A stretch of DNA of 64,000 bases from JAIBDK01 sp965261915 (GTDB lineage: Bacteria; Pseudomonadota; Gammaproteobacteria; Arenicellales; Poriferihabitantaceae): contig CBDHDW010000013.1 of NCBI GenBank assembly GCA_965261915.1, forward strand, positions 1 through 64,000, written 5' to 3'. Of this stretch, positions 8,508 through 16,345 are shown one piece after another; the first letter of the stretch is position 1, and each line of letters begins with the position of its first letter. The notes beneath the pieces were generated by a model. It made no database searches and had not been told where the DNA came from. It saw only the letters and a list, made by a program, of their open reading frames with translations. A program made the position numbers and the translations under genes.

Positions 8508-10397
8508 ATGCCAAATATTTCACTTCCGGACGGCTCCGTCCGGCACTACGATAATCCACTCACTATTGCCGATGTCGCAATGGACATTGGCCCGGGTCTG
8601 GCCAAAGCCGCCCTCGCTGGTAAAATTGGCGATCAGGTGGTTGATACCAGCACATTGCTTGAAGATGATTGTTCTTTGGGAATTATTACGGCAAAGGATG
8701 AAGATGGTCTCGAAGTCATTCGCCATTCCACTGCGCATTTACTTGCTCAGGCAGTGAAGCAGTTATTCCCAGAAGCGCAGGTAACCATCGGTCCGGTTAT
8801 CGACAATGGCTTTTATTATGATTTTGCCTATGAGCCCGGTTTTTCTGAGGAAGATTTGTCGGCTATCGAGAAACGCATGGGTGAGCTGGCGAAAGCGGAC
8901 TACTCCGTCGAGCGTTCTGTTATGAAAAGGGATGAGGCGGTTGAATTTTTCCGAAATCTGGGCGAAATTTATAAAGCTGAAATTATTGAATCGATTCCCG
9001 GGAATGAGGAATTGAGTCTGTATGGTCAGAACGACTTTACCGATTTGTGCCGCGGTCCGCACGTCCCCGGCACCGGACACCTGAAAGCGTTTAAGCTGAT
9101 GAAGCTGGCAGGGGCTTATTGGCGGGGTGATTCCAATAATGAAATGCTGCAGCGTATTTACGGTACCGCCTGGGCGGATAAAAAGCAGCTGAAAGAATAC
9201 CTGCTTCAACTGGAAGAAGCGGAGAAACGCGACCACCGGAAGCTTGGCAAACAGCTCAACCTGTTTCATATGCAGGAAGAAGCCCCGGGGATGGTATTTT
9301 GGCATCCGAAGGGATGGGCGTTGTATCAGGTTCTCCAGAAATACATGCGCGATGAGCAATTGAAGCGTAATTATCGTGAAATCAATACACCTGAGGTGGT
9401 TGATTTTTCTTTGTGGGAAAGATCGGGTCATGCGGACAAGTTTGGTGATGATATGTTTTCGGTTGAATCCGAAGGCCGTAACTTCGCATTGAAACCGATG
9501 AACTGTCCCTGTCATGTGCAAGTGTTCAATCAGGGGTTGAAAAGTTACCGTGATCTTCCATTGCGATTCGCAGAGTTCGGTTCCTGCCATCGCAATGAGT
9601 TATCGGGGGCACTACACGGGCTTATGCGGGTGCGTGGCTTTGTTCAGGACGATGGCCACATTTTTTGTACTGAAGAGCAGATTCAGGCCGAAGTGTCGGA
9701 TTTCATCGATTTTCTTCATCATGTATATCACGCCATGGGATTTGATGAAGTGATCTATAAATTGTCTACTCGTCCGGACAACCGGGTAGGTAGTGATGAA
9801 GACTGGGATAAAGCTGAAGCTGCGTTGGCGCAGGCGCTGGACAGTAAGAATCTCGAATGGGAGGTACTTCCCGGGGAAGGCGCTTTTTACGGGCCCAAAA
9901 TTGAATTCTCGTTAAAAGACAGTATTGGCCGTATCTGGCAATGTGGTACCATGCAAGTCGATTTCTCTATGCCCGGAAGACTGGATGCCCAATACATCGC
10001 CGAAGACGGCTCAAAGCAGGTTCCGGTGATGCTGCATCGTGCGCTTTTGGGTTCAATTGAGCGATTTATTGGTATTTTAATCGAAAACTGGGAAGGTAAA
10101 TTCCCGGTTTGGTTGGCACCGGTTCAAGCGGTTGTGATGAATATTACGGATAAACATGCCGAATATGTCGAAGCAGTTGTAAAAACCTTGAAAAAACAGG
10201 GATTTCGCGTGGAATCTGACTTGAGAAACGAGAAGATCGGCTTTAAAATCCGCGAGCACACGCTCCAGCGAATCCCGTATCTGCTTGTGGCAGGGGATCG
10301 TGAAGTTGAAAGCGGAGCGGTCGCCGTTCGAGTTCAGGATGGAACAGACTTGGGAACACTCTCTCTGGATCAGTTTGTTAAAGACTGTATGGAGTAG
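8508..10397 (+). CDS. thrS: Threonyl-tRNA synthetase
   Basis: Charges tRNA-Thr. The 629 residues show the class II ThrRS order: N-terminal TGS domain (ISLPDGSVRHYDNPLTIADV), the editing domain with RHSTAHLLAQAV, and the catalytic core with zinc cysteine in MNCPCHVQVF and motif 2 FGSCHRNE. LHRALLGSIERFIGILIE is motif 3, and a C-terminal anticodon-binding domain ends LSLDQFVKDCME. Length is slightly under the E. coli 642. ATG at 8508 follows AGGATC. It heads a classic gammaproteobacterial operon with infC next. Intact. Confidence 0.97.
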   Translation: MPNISLPDGSVRHYDNPLTIADVAMDIGPGLAKAALAGKIGDQVVDTSTLLEDDCSLGIITAKDEDGLEVIRHSTAHLLAQAVKQLFPEAQVTIGPVIDNGFYYDFAYEPGFSEEDLSAIEKRMGELAKADYSVERSVMKRDEAVEFFRNLGEIYKAEIIESIPGNEELSLYGQNDFTDLCRGPHVPGTGHLKAFKLMKLAGAYWRGDSNNEMLQRIYGTAWADKKQLKEYLLQLEEAEKRDHRKLGKQLNLFHMQEEAPGMVFWHPKGWALYQVLQKYMRDEQLKRNYREINTPEVVDFSLWERSGHADKFGDDMFSVESEGRNFALKPMNCPCHVQVFNQGLKSYRDLPLRFAEFGSCHRNELSGALHGLMRVRGFVQDDGHIFCTEEQIQAEVSDFIDFLHHVYHAMGFDEVIYKLSTRPDNRVGSDEDWDKAEAALAQALDSKNLEWEVLPGEGAFYGPKIEFSLKDSIGRIWQCGTMQVDFSMPGRLDAQYIAEDGSKQVPVMLHRALLGSIERFIGILIENWEGKFPVWLAPVQAVVMNITDKHAEYVEAVVKTLKKQGFRVESDLRNEKIGFKIREHTLQRIPYLLVAGDREVESGAVAVRVQDGTDLGTLSLDQFVKDCME

Positions 10398-10439
10398 TAT
10401 TTTCGAACAGGCTTACATAAACGTATTGAGGAAAAAGAC

Positions 10440-10958
10440 ATAGCAAAACAGAAGCAGGTTCGTATAAACGAACAAATTTCCAGTGACCCGATTCGGGTAA
10501 TTTCGGAAAGCGGAGAGCAGTTGGGAATAATTTCGCTGCAGCAAGCAATTGAAGCAACAGAATCTGCGGAAATGGATTTGGTGGAAATTTCACCGAATGC
10601 CGAGCCGCCGGTTTGCCGAATCATGGATTATGGCAAGTTTCTTTACAACGAAAGCAAGAAACGCCAGGATGCCAAGAAGAAGCAGAAACAGATAACCGTA
10701 AAGGAAATCAAGTTTCGACCGGGGACTGATGTTGGTGACTATGATATTAAAGTCAGGAAACTGACAGCGTTTCTCGATGCCGGCAATAAGGTCAAAGTGA
10801 CAATGCGGTTTAGAGGGCGGGAAATGGCCCATAAGGAACTCGGTATGGATATGCTGCACCGGGTTCGGGACGATTTAAACGAGCTTGCTGAAGTTGAGCA
10901 GGAGCCGAAGCTCGAAGGGCGCCAGATGGTTATGGTGATGGCGCCAAAACGGCGTTAG
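10440..10958 (+). CDS. infC: Translation initiation factor IF-3, probable AUA start
   Basis: Binds the 30S subunit and checks start-codon pairing. The frame reads IAKQKQVRINEQISSDPIRV then DLVEISPNAEPPVCRIMDYG and the C-terminal FRGREMAHKELGMDML, the full IF-3 family pattern of about 172 residues. No ATG, GTG or TTG fits the N-terminus. A GAGGA ribosome site at 10428-10432 sits 7 nt before an ATA at 10440-10442, giving (M)AKQKQVRINEQI. A rare start codon is the known basis of IF-3 autoregulation in other bacteria (AUU in E. coli). The in-frame TTG at 10521 would delete about 27 conserved residues. Confidence 0.92.
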   Translation: MAKQKQVRINEQISSDPIRVISESGEQLGIISLQQAIEATESAEMDLVEISPNAEPPVCRIMDYGKFLYNESKKRQDAKKKQKQITVKEIKFRPGTDVGDYDIKVRKLTAFLDAGNKVKVTMRFRGREMAHKELGMDMLHRVRDDLNELAEVEQEPKLEGRQMVMVMAPKRR

Positions 10959-11127
10959 GCGTTAGATATCGCTTTATACCGATTTAGAAAAGATTTTTAG
11001 AGTCGAGAAGTAGTCCTTTCCAGAACTACCATCGCTTTTTTAAACCGGCGCGAAGGTGCCAGCGGATTTTGGTTCCGCAAGAATAGCTGCAAAATGTATT
11101 GCCGTTATACCAATACTGGAGAAGAAA

Positions 11128-11325
11128 ATGCCAAAACTTAAAACCAACCGGGGTGCTGCAAAGCGCTTCAAACGAACTGCTTCGGGCAAGTTCAAGCGAT
11201 CTCAGTCGCACCTGAATCATATCCTGACAAAGAAATCGACCAAGCGGAAGCGTCATTTGCGCGCTGGGTTGATGGTCGATGCTGCGGATCATGCAGCAAT
11301 CAAACAAATGCTTCCTTATAGCTAA
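11128..11325 (+). CDS. rpmI: Ribosomal protein bL35
   Basis: Large-subunit ribosomal protein of 65 residues. PKLKTNRGAAKRFKRTASGK and KSTKRKRHLRAGL are the family signature, and the length equals that of E. coli L35. The ATG at 11128 is preceded by GGAGAAGA. An in-frame upstream start at 11056 would add 24 unrelated residues and is rejected. It lies between infC and rplT as in most gammaproteobacteria. Confidence 0.96.
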   Translation: MPKLKTNRGAAKRFKRTASGKFKRSQSHLNHILTKKSTKRKRHLRAGLMVDAADHAAIKQMLPYS

Positions 11326-11342
11326 GTTCAGGAGATAGAAAC

Positions 11343-11702
11343 ATGCCAAGAGTAAAAAGAGGGGTTGTTGCAAAGGCCCGACATAAAAAAGTCCTTGAAC
11401 AGGCAAAAGGTTATCGTGGCGCACGAAGCCGCTTGTACAAAGTAGCCAAACAGGCAGTCGATAAAGCAGGGCAATATGCGTACCGTGACCGACGTCAGCG
11501 CAAACGTCAGTTTCGTTCATTGTGGATCGTTCGAATTAATGCTGCTGCACGAGATAACGGTATCAGTTACAGCCAGTTTATTGCCGGTTTAAATAAAGCC
11601 GAAATCGAGCTCGATCGAAAAGTGCTGGCCGATATTGCAGTAAACGATAAAGCAGCGTTTAGTCAGCTCGCGGAACAAGCAAAACAAGCATTAGCGGCTT
11701 AG
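11343..11702 (+). CDS. rplT: Ribosomal protein bL20
   Basis: Large-subunit assembly protein of 119 residues (E. coli 118). PRVKRGVVAKARHKKVLEQA, GYRGARSRLYK and AYRDRRQRKRQFRSLWI are family signatures. ATG at 11343 follows AGGAGATAG, 17 bp after rpmI. In E. coli L20 represses the rpmI-rplT message by binding its leader; whether that happens here cannot be judged. A strong hairpin follows. Confidence 0.97.
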   Translation: MPRVKRGVVAKARHKKVLEQAKGYRGARSRLYKVAKQAVDKAGQYAYRDRRQRKRQFRSLWIVRINAAARDNGISYSQFIAGLNKAEIELDRKVLADIAVNDKAAFSQLAEQAKQALAA

Positions 11703-11723
11703 CCGTTTTTCTCAAGCTTAAGA

Positions 11724-11757
11724 AAACGAATCAAGGGTTTGCGCTCTTGGTTCGTTT
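11724..11757 (+). terminator. Terminator or attenuator hairpin between rplT and pheS
   Basis: AAACGAATCAAG (11724-11735) pairs with CTTGGTTCGTTT (11746-11757), a 12-bp stem with one G-U pair around a 10-nt loop. It lies 22 bp after rplT and 96 bp before pheS, where enterobacterial pheST carries its attenuator. No phenylalanine-rich leader peptide was recognised, so attenuation is only a possibility. Confidence 0.65.
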
Positions 11758-11852
11758 CAATTGCTCGTTTTAATTTCCGATATGTGCTCGTGTGTTAAGC
11801 TAATTTCTTGTAAAATTATCTAACTATTTGATTAATAAATATCAATTTTATT

Positions 11853-12878
11853 GTGACTGCTGATAATCAATCCCTGGATATGCTTCAAAACAGCGCTGAA
11901 CAAGCGATTGCTGGAGCGGATTCATTAACAGCACTGGATGGTTTGAGAGTCCAGTATCTTGGGAAAAAAGGTGTTTTAACGGAACAGTTAAAGCGCATTG
12001 GATCTCTGCCGCATGAGCAGAGAAGGCAGTTTGGGCAGGATGTCAATCGACTCAAGTCCGATATTAGTGGCTGGCTGGAATCTCGTCATGCTGAACTTGA
12101 ACAGGCGCAAATCGAAGGTCAGTTTGAGGCTGAAAAAATCGACGTCACGCAGCCTGGCCGATCACAATCAACTGGCGCGATTCATCCGGTTTCACGAACC
12201 TTCCATCGGATAGAAGATATTTTCGATCGTATTGGATTTAATGTCGCTACGGGTCCGGAAATCGAAGATGATTATCATAACTTTGAAGCGCTCAATATCC
12301 CTGAGAATCATCCCGCGCGCGCGATGCACGATACGTTTTACGTCGATGATCACGTTGTTTTAAGGACGCATACTTCCCCGGTTCAGATTCGTTACATGGA
12401 GAATAATACGCCGCCCATTCGTGTCATTGCGCCTGGCCGGGTTTATCGATGTGACTCCGACGTTACGCATACCCCGATGTTTCACCAGTTGGAAGGTTTG
12501 GCGATTGATCAGAATATCACCTTTGCAGATTTGAAAGGCGTGCTAACGCATTTCATCCAGGAGTTTTTTGAAAAAGATTTACCGGTTCGGTTTCGACCAT
12601 CCTATTTTCCATTTACTGAACCCTCTGCTGAAGTCGATATGGGCTGCGTATTTTGTGATAGTGCCGGTTGTCGAATTTGCAAGCAAACCGGCTGGATTGA
12701 GGTCTTGGGTTGCGGAATGGTGCACCCGAAAGTACTTGAGTACGGTGGCATTGATAGTGATGCATTCACCGGATATGCGTTTGGTCTGGGTATCGAGCGA
12801 TTGACCATGCTGCGATACGGTGTCAATGATCTTCGATTATTTTTTAACAATGATTTGTCTTTTCTAAGACAGTTTTAG
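11853..12878 (+). CDS. pheS: Phenylalanyl-tRNA synthetase alpha subunit
   Basis: Catalytic subunit of the alpha2-beta2 PheRS. The 341 residues carry the coiled N-terminal arm (ALDGLRVQYLGKKGVLTEQL), motif 1 region TGPEIEDDYHNFEALNIPEN, motif 2 APGRVYRCDSDVTHTPMFHQ, and motif 3 YAFGLGIERLTMLRYG. An extra CVFCDSAGCRICK segment gives four cysteines in the aminoacylation domain, as seen in several non-enteric species. GTG at 11853 is the longest start; the ATG at 11880 is possible since neither has a strong ribosome site. pheT follows 9 bp later. Intact. Confidence 0.95.
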   Translation: MTADNQSLDMLQNSAEQAIAGADSLTALDGLRVQYLGKKGVLTEQLKRIGSLPHEQRRQFGQDVNRLKSDISGWLESRHAELEQAQIEGQFEAEKIDVTQPGRSQSTGAIHPVSRTFHRIEDIFDRIGFNVATGPEIEDDYHNFEALNIPENHPARAMHDTFYVDDHVVLRTHTSPVQIRYMENNTPPIRVIAPGRVYRCDSDVTHTPMFHQLEGLAIDQNITFADLKGVLTHFIQEFFEKDLPVRFRPSYFPFTEPSAEVDMGCVFCDSAGCRICKQTGWIEVLGCGMVHPKVLEYGGIDSDAFTGYAFGLGIERLTMLRYGVNDLRLFFNNDLSFLRQF

Positions 12879-12887
12879 CGGCATATC

Positions 12888-15275
12888 ATGTTAATCACAG
12901 AAAACTGGATCCGGGAATGGGTTTCGCCGAAAGTCAGCACAGCAGAGCTTGCTGAAATTCTCACACTGGCAGGACTTGAAGTCGCCTCCATCGAAGATGC
13001 GGGGCCCGCTTTGGATAATAAGCGCATTGTCGTTGGACAAATTGTCGAGGTAAGTGCGCATCCTGATGCAAAGAAGCTTCAAATCTGCGAGGTTGATATC
13101 GGCAAGCCCAAGATGCTGTCGATTATTTGCGCTGCACCCAATGCACGAAAAGGAGTGATTACGGCTGTTGCGACGAATGGCGCCAGGCTTCCTCAATTAA
13201 CCGTGGGGAATCGTGAGATTCGCGGCGTAAAATCCTTTGGAATGCTGTGTTCCGGTTTGGAACTTGGCATAGATGATGCTTCCGAAGGCATCATTGAGCT
13301 GGATAGCACTGCTCCGCTGGGAGCCGGCATCGCAAACTATCTTGGATTACAAGATCAGGTCATTGAGCTTGAATTAACGCCGAACCGGGGAGACTGTCTT
13401 GGTATCGCTGGCGTCGCCAGAGAAGTTTCAACATTGACAGGCAGTAAGTTGAAAACGCCAAAGATTGACAAGATTAAGGCGAAATCTAAAACGACATTGC
13501 CTGTTACATTGTCAGCGGCCGATGCTTGTCCTCGTTACGTTGGAAGAGCGATTAAAGGTATAAACATGTCGGCAAAAACACCAGACTGGATGGTGGAACG
13601 CCTACGGCGTTGCGGTATGCGAAGTATCAACCCCATTGTTGATATAACCAACTATGTCATGCACGAACTCGGCCAACCAATGCACGCCTTTGATCTGGCG
13701 AAAATATCAGGCGGCATCAATGTCCGAATGGCGAAAAAGGGCGAGAAACACAAGCTGCTTGACGGTAGTACTGTCAAGCTCGATAGCAGCAGTCTCGTGA
13801 TTGCCGATCACAAGAAGGTTATTGCCCTGGCGGGAATCATGGGCGGTGACAATTCTGCGATTTCAGCTAAAACATCAGATATCTATTTTGAAGCTGCATT
13901 CTTTTCTCCAGATTATATGCTTGGCAAAGCCCGAGAGTTTGGGATGCATACAGATGCGTCTCATCGGTTTGAGCGCGGCGTAGATTTCCAGCTACAGTTA
14001 GCTGCAATGGAGCGGGCCACTGGGCTTGTTGTGGAAATAGCGGGCGGTATTCCCGGGCCTGTCACCCACGCAAACGAAAAGACGAAATTAGCAAAAATTC
14101 CGACCATTAAATTCCAGAAAGCACAAATTGCACGAACCCTTGGAATTACCGTTCCCAATGCCAGAACCAACCGCATTTTGCGGGATCTTGGAATGGCCGT
14201 TAAAACCACAAAAGCGGGCTGGATTGTAAAGCCTCCAAGTTGGCGTTTCGATATCAAGGCGCAATACGATCTGGTAGAAGAAGTCGGGCGCTGTTTCGGA
14301 TTTGATCAGGTGCCGGCTCGTATGCCAGGGGCGGTGCAAGTGCGCGGTGCACACCCGGAAAACAGGCTTGATACGCGCCTGATTAAACAAACATTGGTTG
14401 GGAAAGGGTATCACGAAGCGATTAACTACAGCTTTGTTGATCCTTCACTGCACAACGAATTACTAGGTGTTTCACGACCGATCAAACTGGCGAATCCGAT
14501 TGCTGAGAATATGTCTGTAATGCGACAAAGCCTGTGGCCGGGTTTACTGGAGTCGCTTCGGACCAATTTGAATCGACAGGAATCGAGAGTCAGATTGTTT
14601 GAAGTAGGTCACGTATTTACTCGTGCAAAGAACAGCCGAAAAAGTACTGAACAGAATCGCATCGCGGGATTGATATCAGGCTCAGTTTTTCCACGAGAGT
14701 GGTCCAGCAAAGAAAAGGCGGTTGATTTTTTTGATTTAAAGGGAGATGTTGAAGCGTTAATTGAATTGACTAAAAACGCCGAGCATTATGAATTTAAAGC
14801 GGGTGCTCATACTGCGCTTCACCCTGGGCAGTGTGCGGAAATCTTCAGTGGGAAACATCATGTTGGCTATTTGGGAAAGCTGCATCCCGTACAGGCAAAG
14901 CGATTTGATATTGACCAGGATGTCTATTTGTTTGAGATGAATCTGGAGAATTTTGAGCATTCCGTATTACCCGGTTTTTCAGAAATTTCAAAATACCCAT
15001 CGATTGATAGAGACCTTGCTGTGGTTGTGGATGAATCGGTTACTGTGCAGGAGATTTTCGAAAAAGTGGAGGAAACGGCTGGAAGTCTCCTTACTAAACT
15101 AGAGCTGTTTGACATTTTTCGAGGTGGAAATCTCGAGAAAAACCAGAAAAGTTTAGCTTTCAGCTTGACCTTCCAGTCAGAATCAAGCAATCTTACATCT
15201 TCGGAAGTGGATGAATTAACAAACCGAATAATCGGCATATTAGAGGTTAGTCTGGACGCGCAACTCCGCAAATAA
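12888..15275 (+). CDS. pheT: Phenylalanyl-tRNA synthetase beta subunit
   Basis: Structural and editing subunit of PheRS, 795 residues like the E. coli protein. Domains in order: N-terminal tRNA-binding fold (VVGQIVEVSAHPDAKKLQIC), B3/B4 editing domain (RCGMRSINPIVDITNYVMHE), B5 and catalytic-like domain (RFDIKAQYDLVEEVGRCFGF), and the C-terminal ferredoxin-like anticodon domain (SKYPSIDRDLAVVVDESVTV). Starts with ATG at 12888, 9 bp after pheS. ihfA follows after 35 bp. Intact. Confidence 0.97.
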   Translation: MLITENWIREWVSPKVSTAELAEILTLAGLEVASIEDAGPALDNKRIVVGQIVEVSAHPDAKKLQICEVDIGKPKMLSIICAAPNARKGVITAVATNGARLPQLTVGNREIRGVKSFGMLCSGLELGIDDASEGIIELDSTAPLGAGIANYLGLQDQVIELELTPNRGDCLGIAGVAREVSTLTGSKLKTPKIDKIKAKSKTTLPVTLSAADACPRYVGRAIKGINMSAKTPDWMVERLRRCGMRSINPIVDITNYVMHELGQPMHAFDLAKISGGINVRMAKKGEKHKLLDGSTVKLDSSSLVIADHKKVIALAGIMGGDNSAISAKTSDIYFEAAFFSPDYMLGKAREFGMHTDASHRFERGVDFQLQLAAMERATGLVVEIAGGIPGPVTHANEKTKLAKIPTIKFQKAQIARTLGITVPNARTNRILRDLGMAVKTTKAGWIVKPPSWRFDIKAQYDLVEEVGRCFGFDQVPARMPGAVQVRGAHPENRLDTRLIKQTLVGKGYHEAINYSFVDPSLHNELLGVSRPIKLANPIAENMSVMRQSLWPGLLESLRTNLNRQESRVRLFEVGHVFTRAKNSRKSTEQNRIAGLISGSVFPREWSSKEKAVDFFDLKGDVEALIELTKNAEHYEFKAGAHTALHPGQCAEIFSGKHHVGYLGKLHPVQAKRFDIDQDVYLFEMNLENFEHSVLPGFSEISKYPSIDRDLAVVVDESVTVQEIFEKVEETAGSLLTKLELFDIFRGGNLEKNQKSLAFSLTFQSESSNLTSSEVDELTNRIIGILEVSLDAQLRK

Positions 15276-15310
15276 AATTAGAACAAGCAAGTAGTGAAGA
15301 GAAGTATTTA

Positions 15311-15634
15311 ATGACTGTAACAAAAGCAGATTTAGGAAATACATTATTTGACGAGGTTGGCTTGAATAAGCGTGAAGCCAAAGATTTCGTCGAATTATTT
15401 TTCGAAAAAATCCGGCAATCTTTGGAAGAAGGTTGTTCGGTAAAGTTATCTGGTTTTGGCAGTTTTACACTACGCGATAAAACATCGCGCCCTGGACGAA
15501 ATCCAAAAACCGGCGAAGAAGTCGCGATTTCGGCACGCCGCGTGGTTACTTTTCGCTCAAGTCAAAAACTGAAAGAAAGTGTGGTGAAAAACGCTTTTAC
15601 TTTGACCCAACAGCTTAGGCGTGACCAGCTATGA
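15311..15634 (+). CDS. ihfA: Integration host factor alpha subunit
   Basis: DNA-bending protein that pairs with IHF-beta and shapes promoters, replication origins and recombination sites. The 107 residues match the HU/IHF family: TKADLGNTLFDEVGLNKREA, the beta-arm stretch DKTSRPGRNPKTGEEV with the DNA-intercalating proline, and RRVVTFRSSQKLKE. Location directly after pheT is the standard place for ihfA and separates it from ihfB. Its last 4 bases overlap the next gene. Confidence 0.95.
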   Translation: MTVTKADLGNTLFDEVGLNKREAKDFVELFFEKIRQSLEEGCSVKLSGFGSFTLRDKTSRPGRNPKTGEEVAISARRVVTFRSSQKLKESVVKNAFTLTQQLRRDQL

Positions 15635-16011
15635 CTATGCTGGATCCGGGCGGTTTCGAACTACCGCCAATCCCAACGAAACGGTACTTTGCGATAGGTG
15701 AAGTGAGTAAGTTATGTGATGTAAAACCGCATGTGCTTCGATACTGGGAACAGGAATTTCCGCAGCTTAAGCCGGTGAAACGTCGCGGTAATCGTCGCTA
15801 TTACCAAAGACACGAAGTAAAACTGATTCGTCATATTCGTCATCTTCTCTATGCAGAAGGTTTTACGATTAGCGGTGCGAGAACACGGTTGGAGCAGTTG
15901 GAAGCGGAAAAAGATGCGCCGGTAACAACGGCAAACGGCGGTCAGGACACCGCGAAAATGCTTTCTCAGCTGATTTCAGAACTGACCGAAGTTCAGGAAA
16001 TCCTCACCTAG
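15631..16011 (+). CDS. MerR-family transcriptional regulator
   Basis: The 126 residues begin with a MerR winged helix-turn-helix (RYFAIGEVSKLCDVKPHVLR, then YWEQEFPQLKPVKRRGNRRY and LLYAEGFTISGARTRLEQLE). The C-terminal effector part is short, as in the uncharacterised MerR protein found after ihfA in Pseudomonas and relatives. The ATG at 15631 overlaps the ihfA stop by 4 bp, so it is co-translated. There is no metal-binding cysteine pattern of classic MerR or CueR. Target genes unknown. Confidence 0.9.
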   Translation: MTMLDPGGFELPPIPTKRYFAIGEVSKLCDVKPHVLRYWEQEFPQLKPVKRRGNRRYYQRHEVKLIRHIRHLLYAEGFTISGARTRLEQLEAEKDAPVTTANGGQDTAKMLSQLISELTEVQEILT

Positions 16012-16032
16012 CTTTTCAGGATAATAATTCAG

Positions 16033-16060
16033 ATATTCGGATTCCCGAGTATCTTCTTTT
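16033..16060 (+). terminator. Intrinsic terminator after the ihfA-merR unit
   Basis: ATATTCGG (16033-16040) and CCGAGTAT (16045-16052) form a short stem with one mismatch, followed by CTTCTTTT. It ends the operon just before the tRNA gene. Confidence 0.6.
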
Positions 16061-16137
16061 CGGGGTGTGGCGCAGCCTGGTAGCGCACCGCAATGGGGTT
16101 GCGGTGGTCGGAGGTTCAAATCCTCTCACCCCGACCA
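16061..16137 (+). tRNA. tRNA-Pro (GGG)
   Basis: A 77-nt cloverleaf: acceptor CGGGGTG pairs with CACCCCG, D-arm GCGCAGCCTGGTAGCGC, anticodon arm CCGCA-ATGGGGT-TGCGG giving anticodon GGG, T-arm GGAGGTTCAAATCCTCT, and an encoded ACCA tail. tRNA-Pro at this place after ihfA-merR is conserved in gammaproteobacteria. The mobile region begins immediately downstream, but no integrase or repeated tRNA end was seen. Confidence 0.97.
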
Positions 16138-16259
16138 ATTAAATCGCTTTCCTATGCGCATTGTGCCAGTATTCGTATGTAAATAACGGATTTATACAAT
16201 AAAAGCGGCACAAATTTGGCACACTATTAATCGTATTGTGTGAACAGATTATTAAGATT

Positions 16260-16345
16260 ATTATGTATCGAGATGCAATACGAATGGTGGTTGCATGCGC
16301 CTATCCAGGTGGTGTAAAAGTTTACTGGAATGATACGAAGGCTAC
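16260..16345 (+). repeat. Left copy of 86-bp direct repeat flanking the IS1634-type element
   Basis: This 86-bp stretch, beginning ATTATGTATCGAGATGC and ending ATACGAAGGCTAC, recurs exactly at 18238-18323. The two copies abut the IS ends at 16346 and 18236, one base short on the right. It is best read as a very long target-site duplication. Confidence 0.85.

Noticed and set aside
16061..16137. Genomic island integrated at tRNA-Pro
   Set aside because: No integrase gene and no second copy of the tRNA 3' end were seen in the window, although mobile DNA starts right after it.
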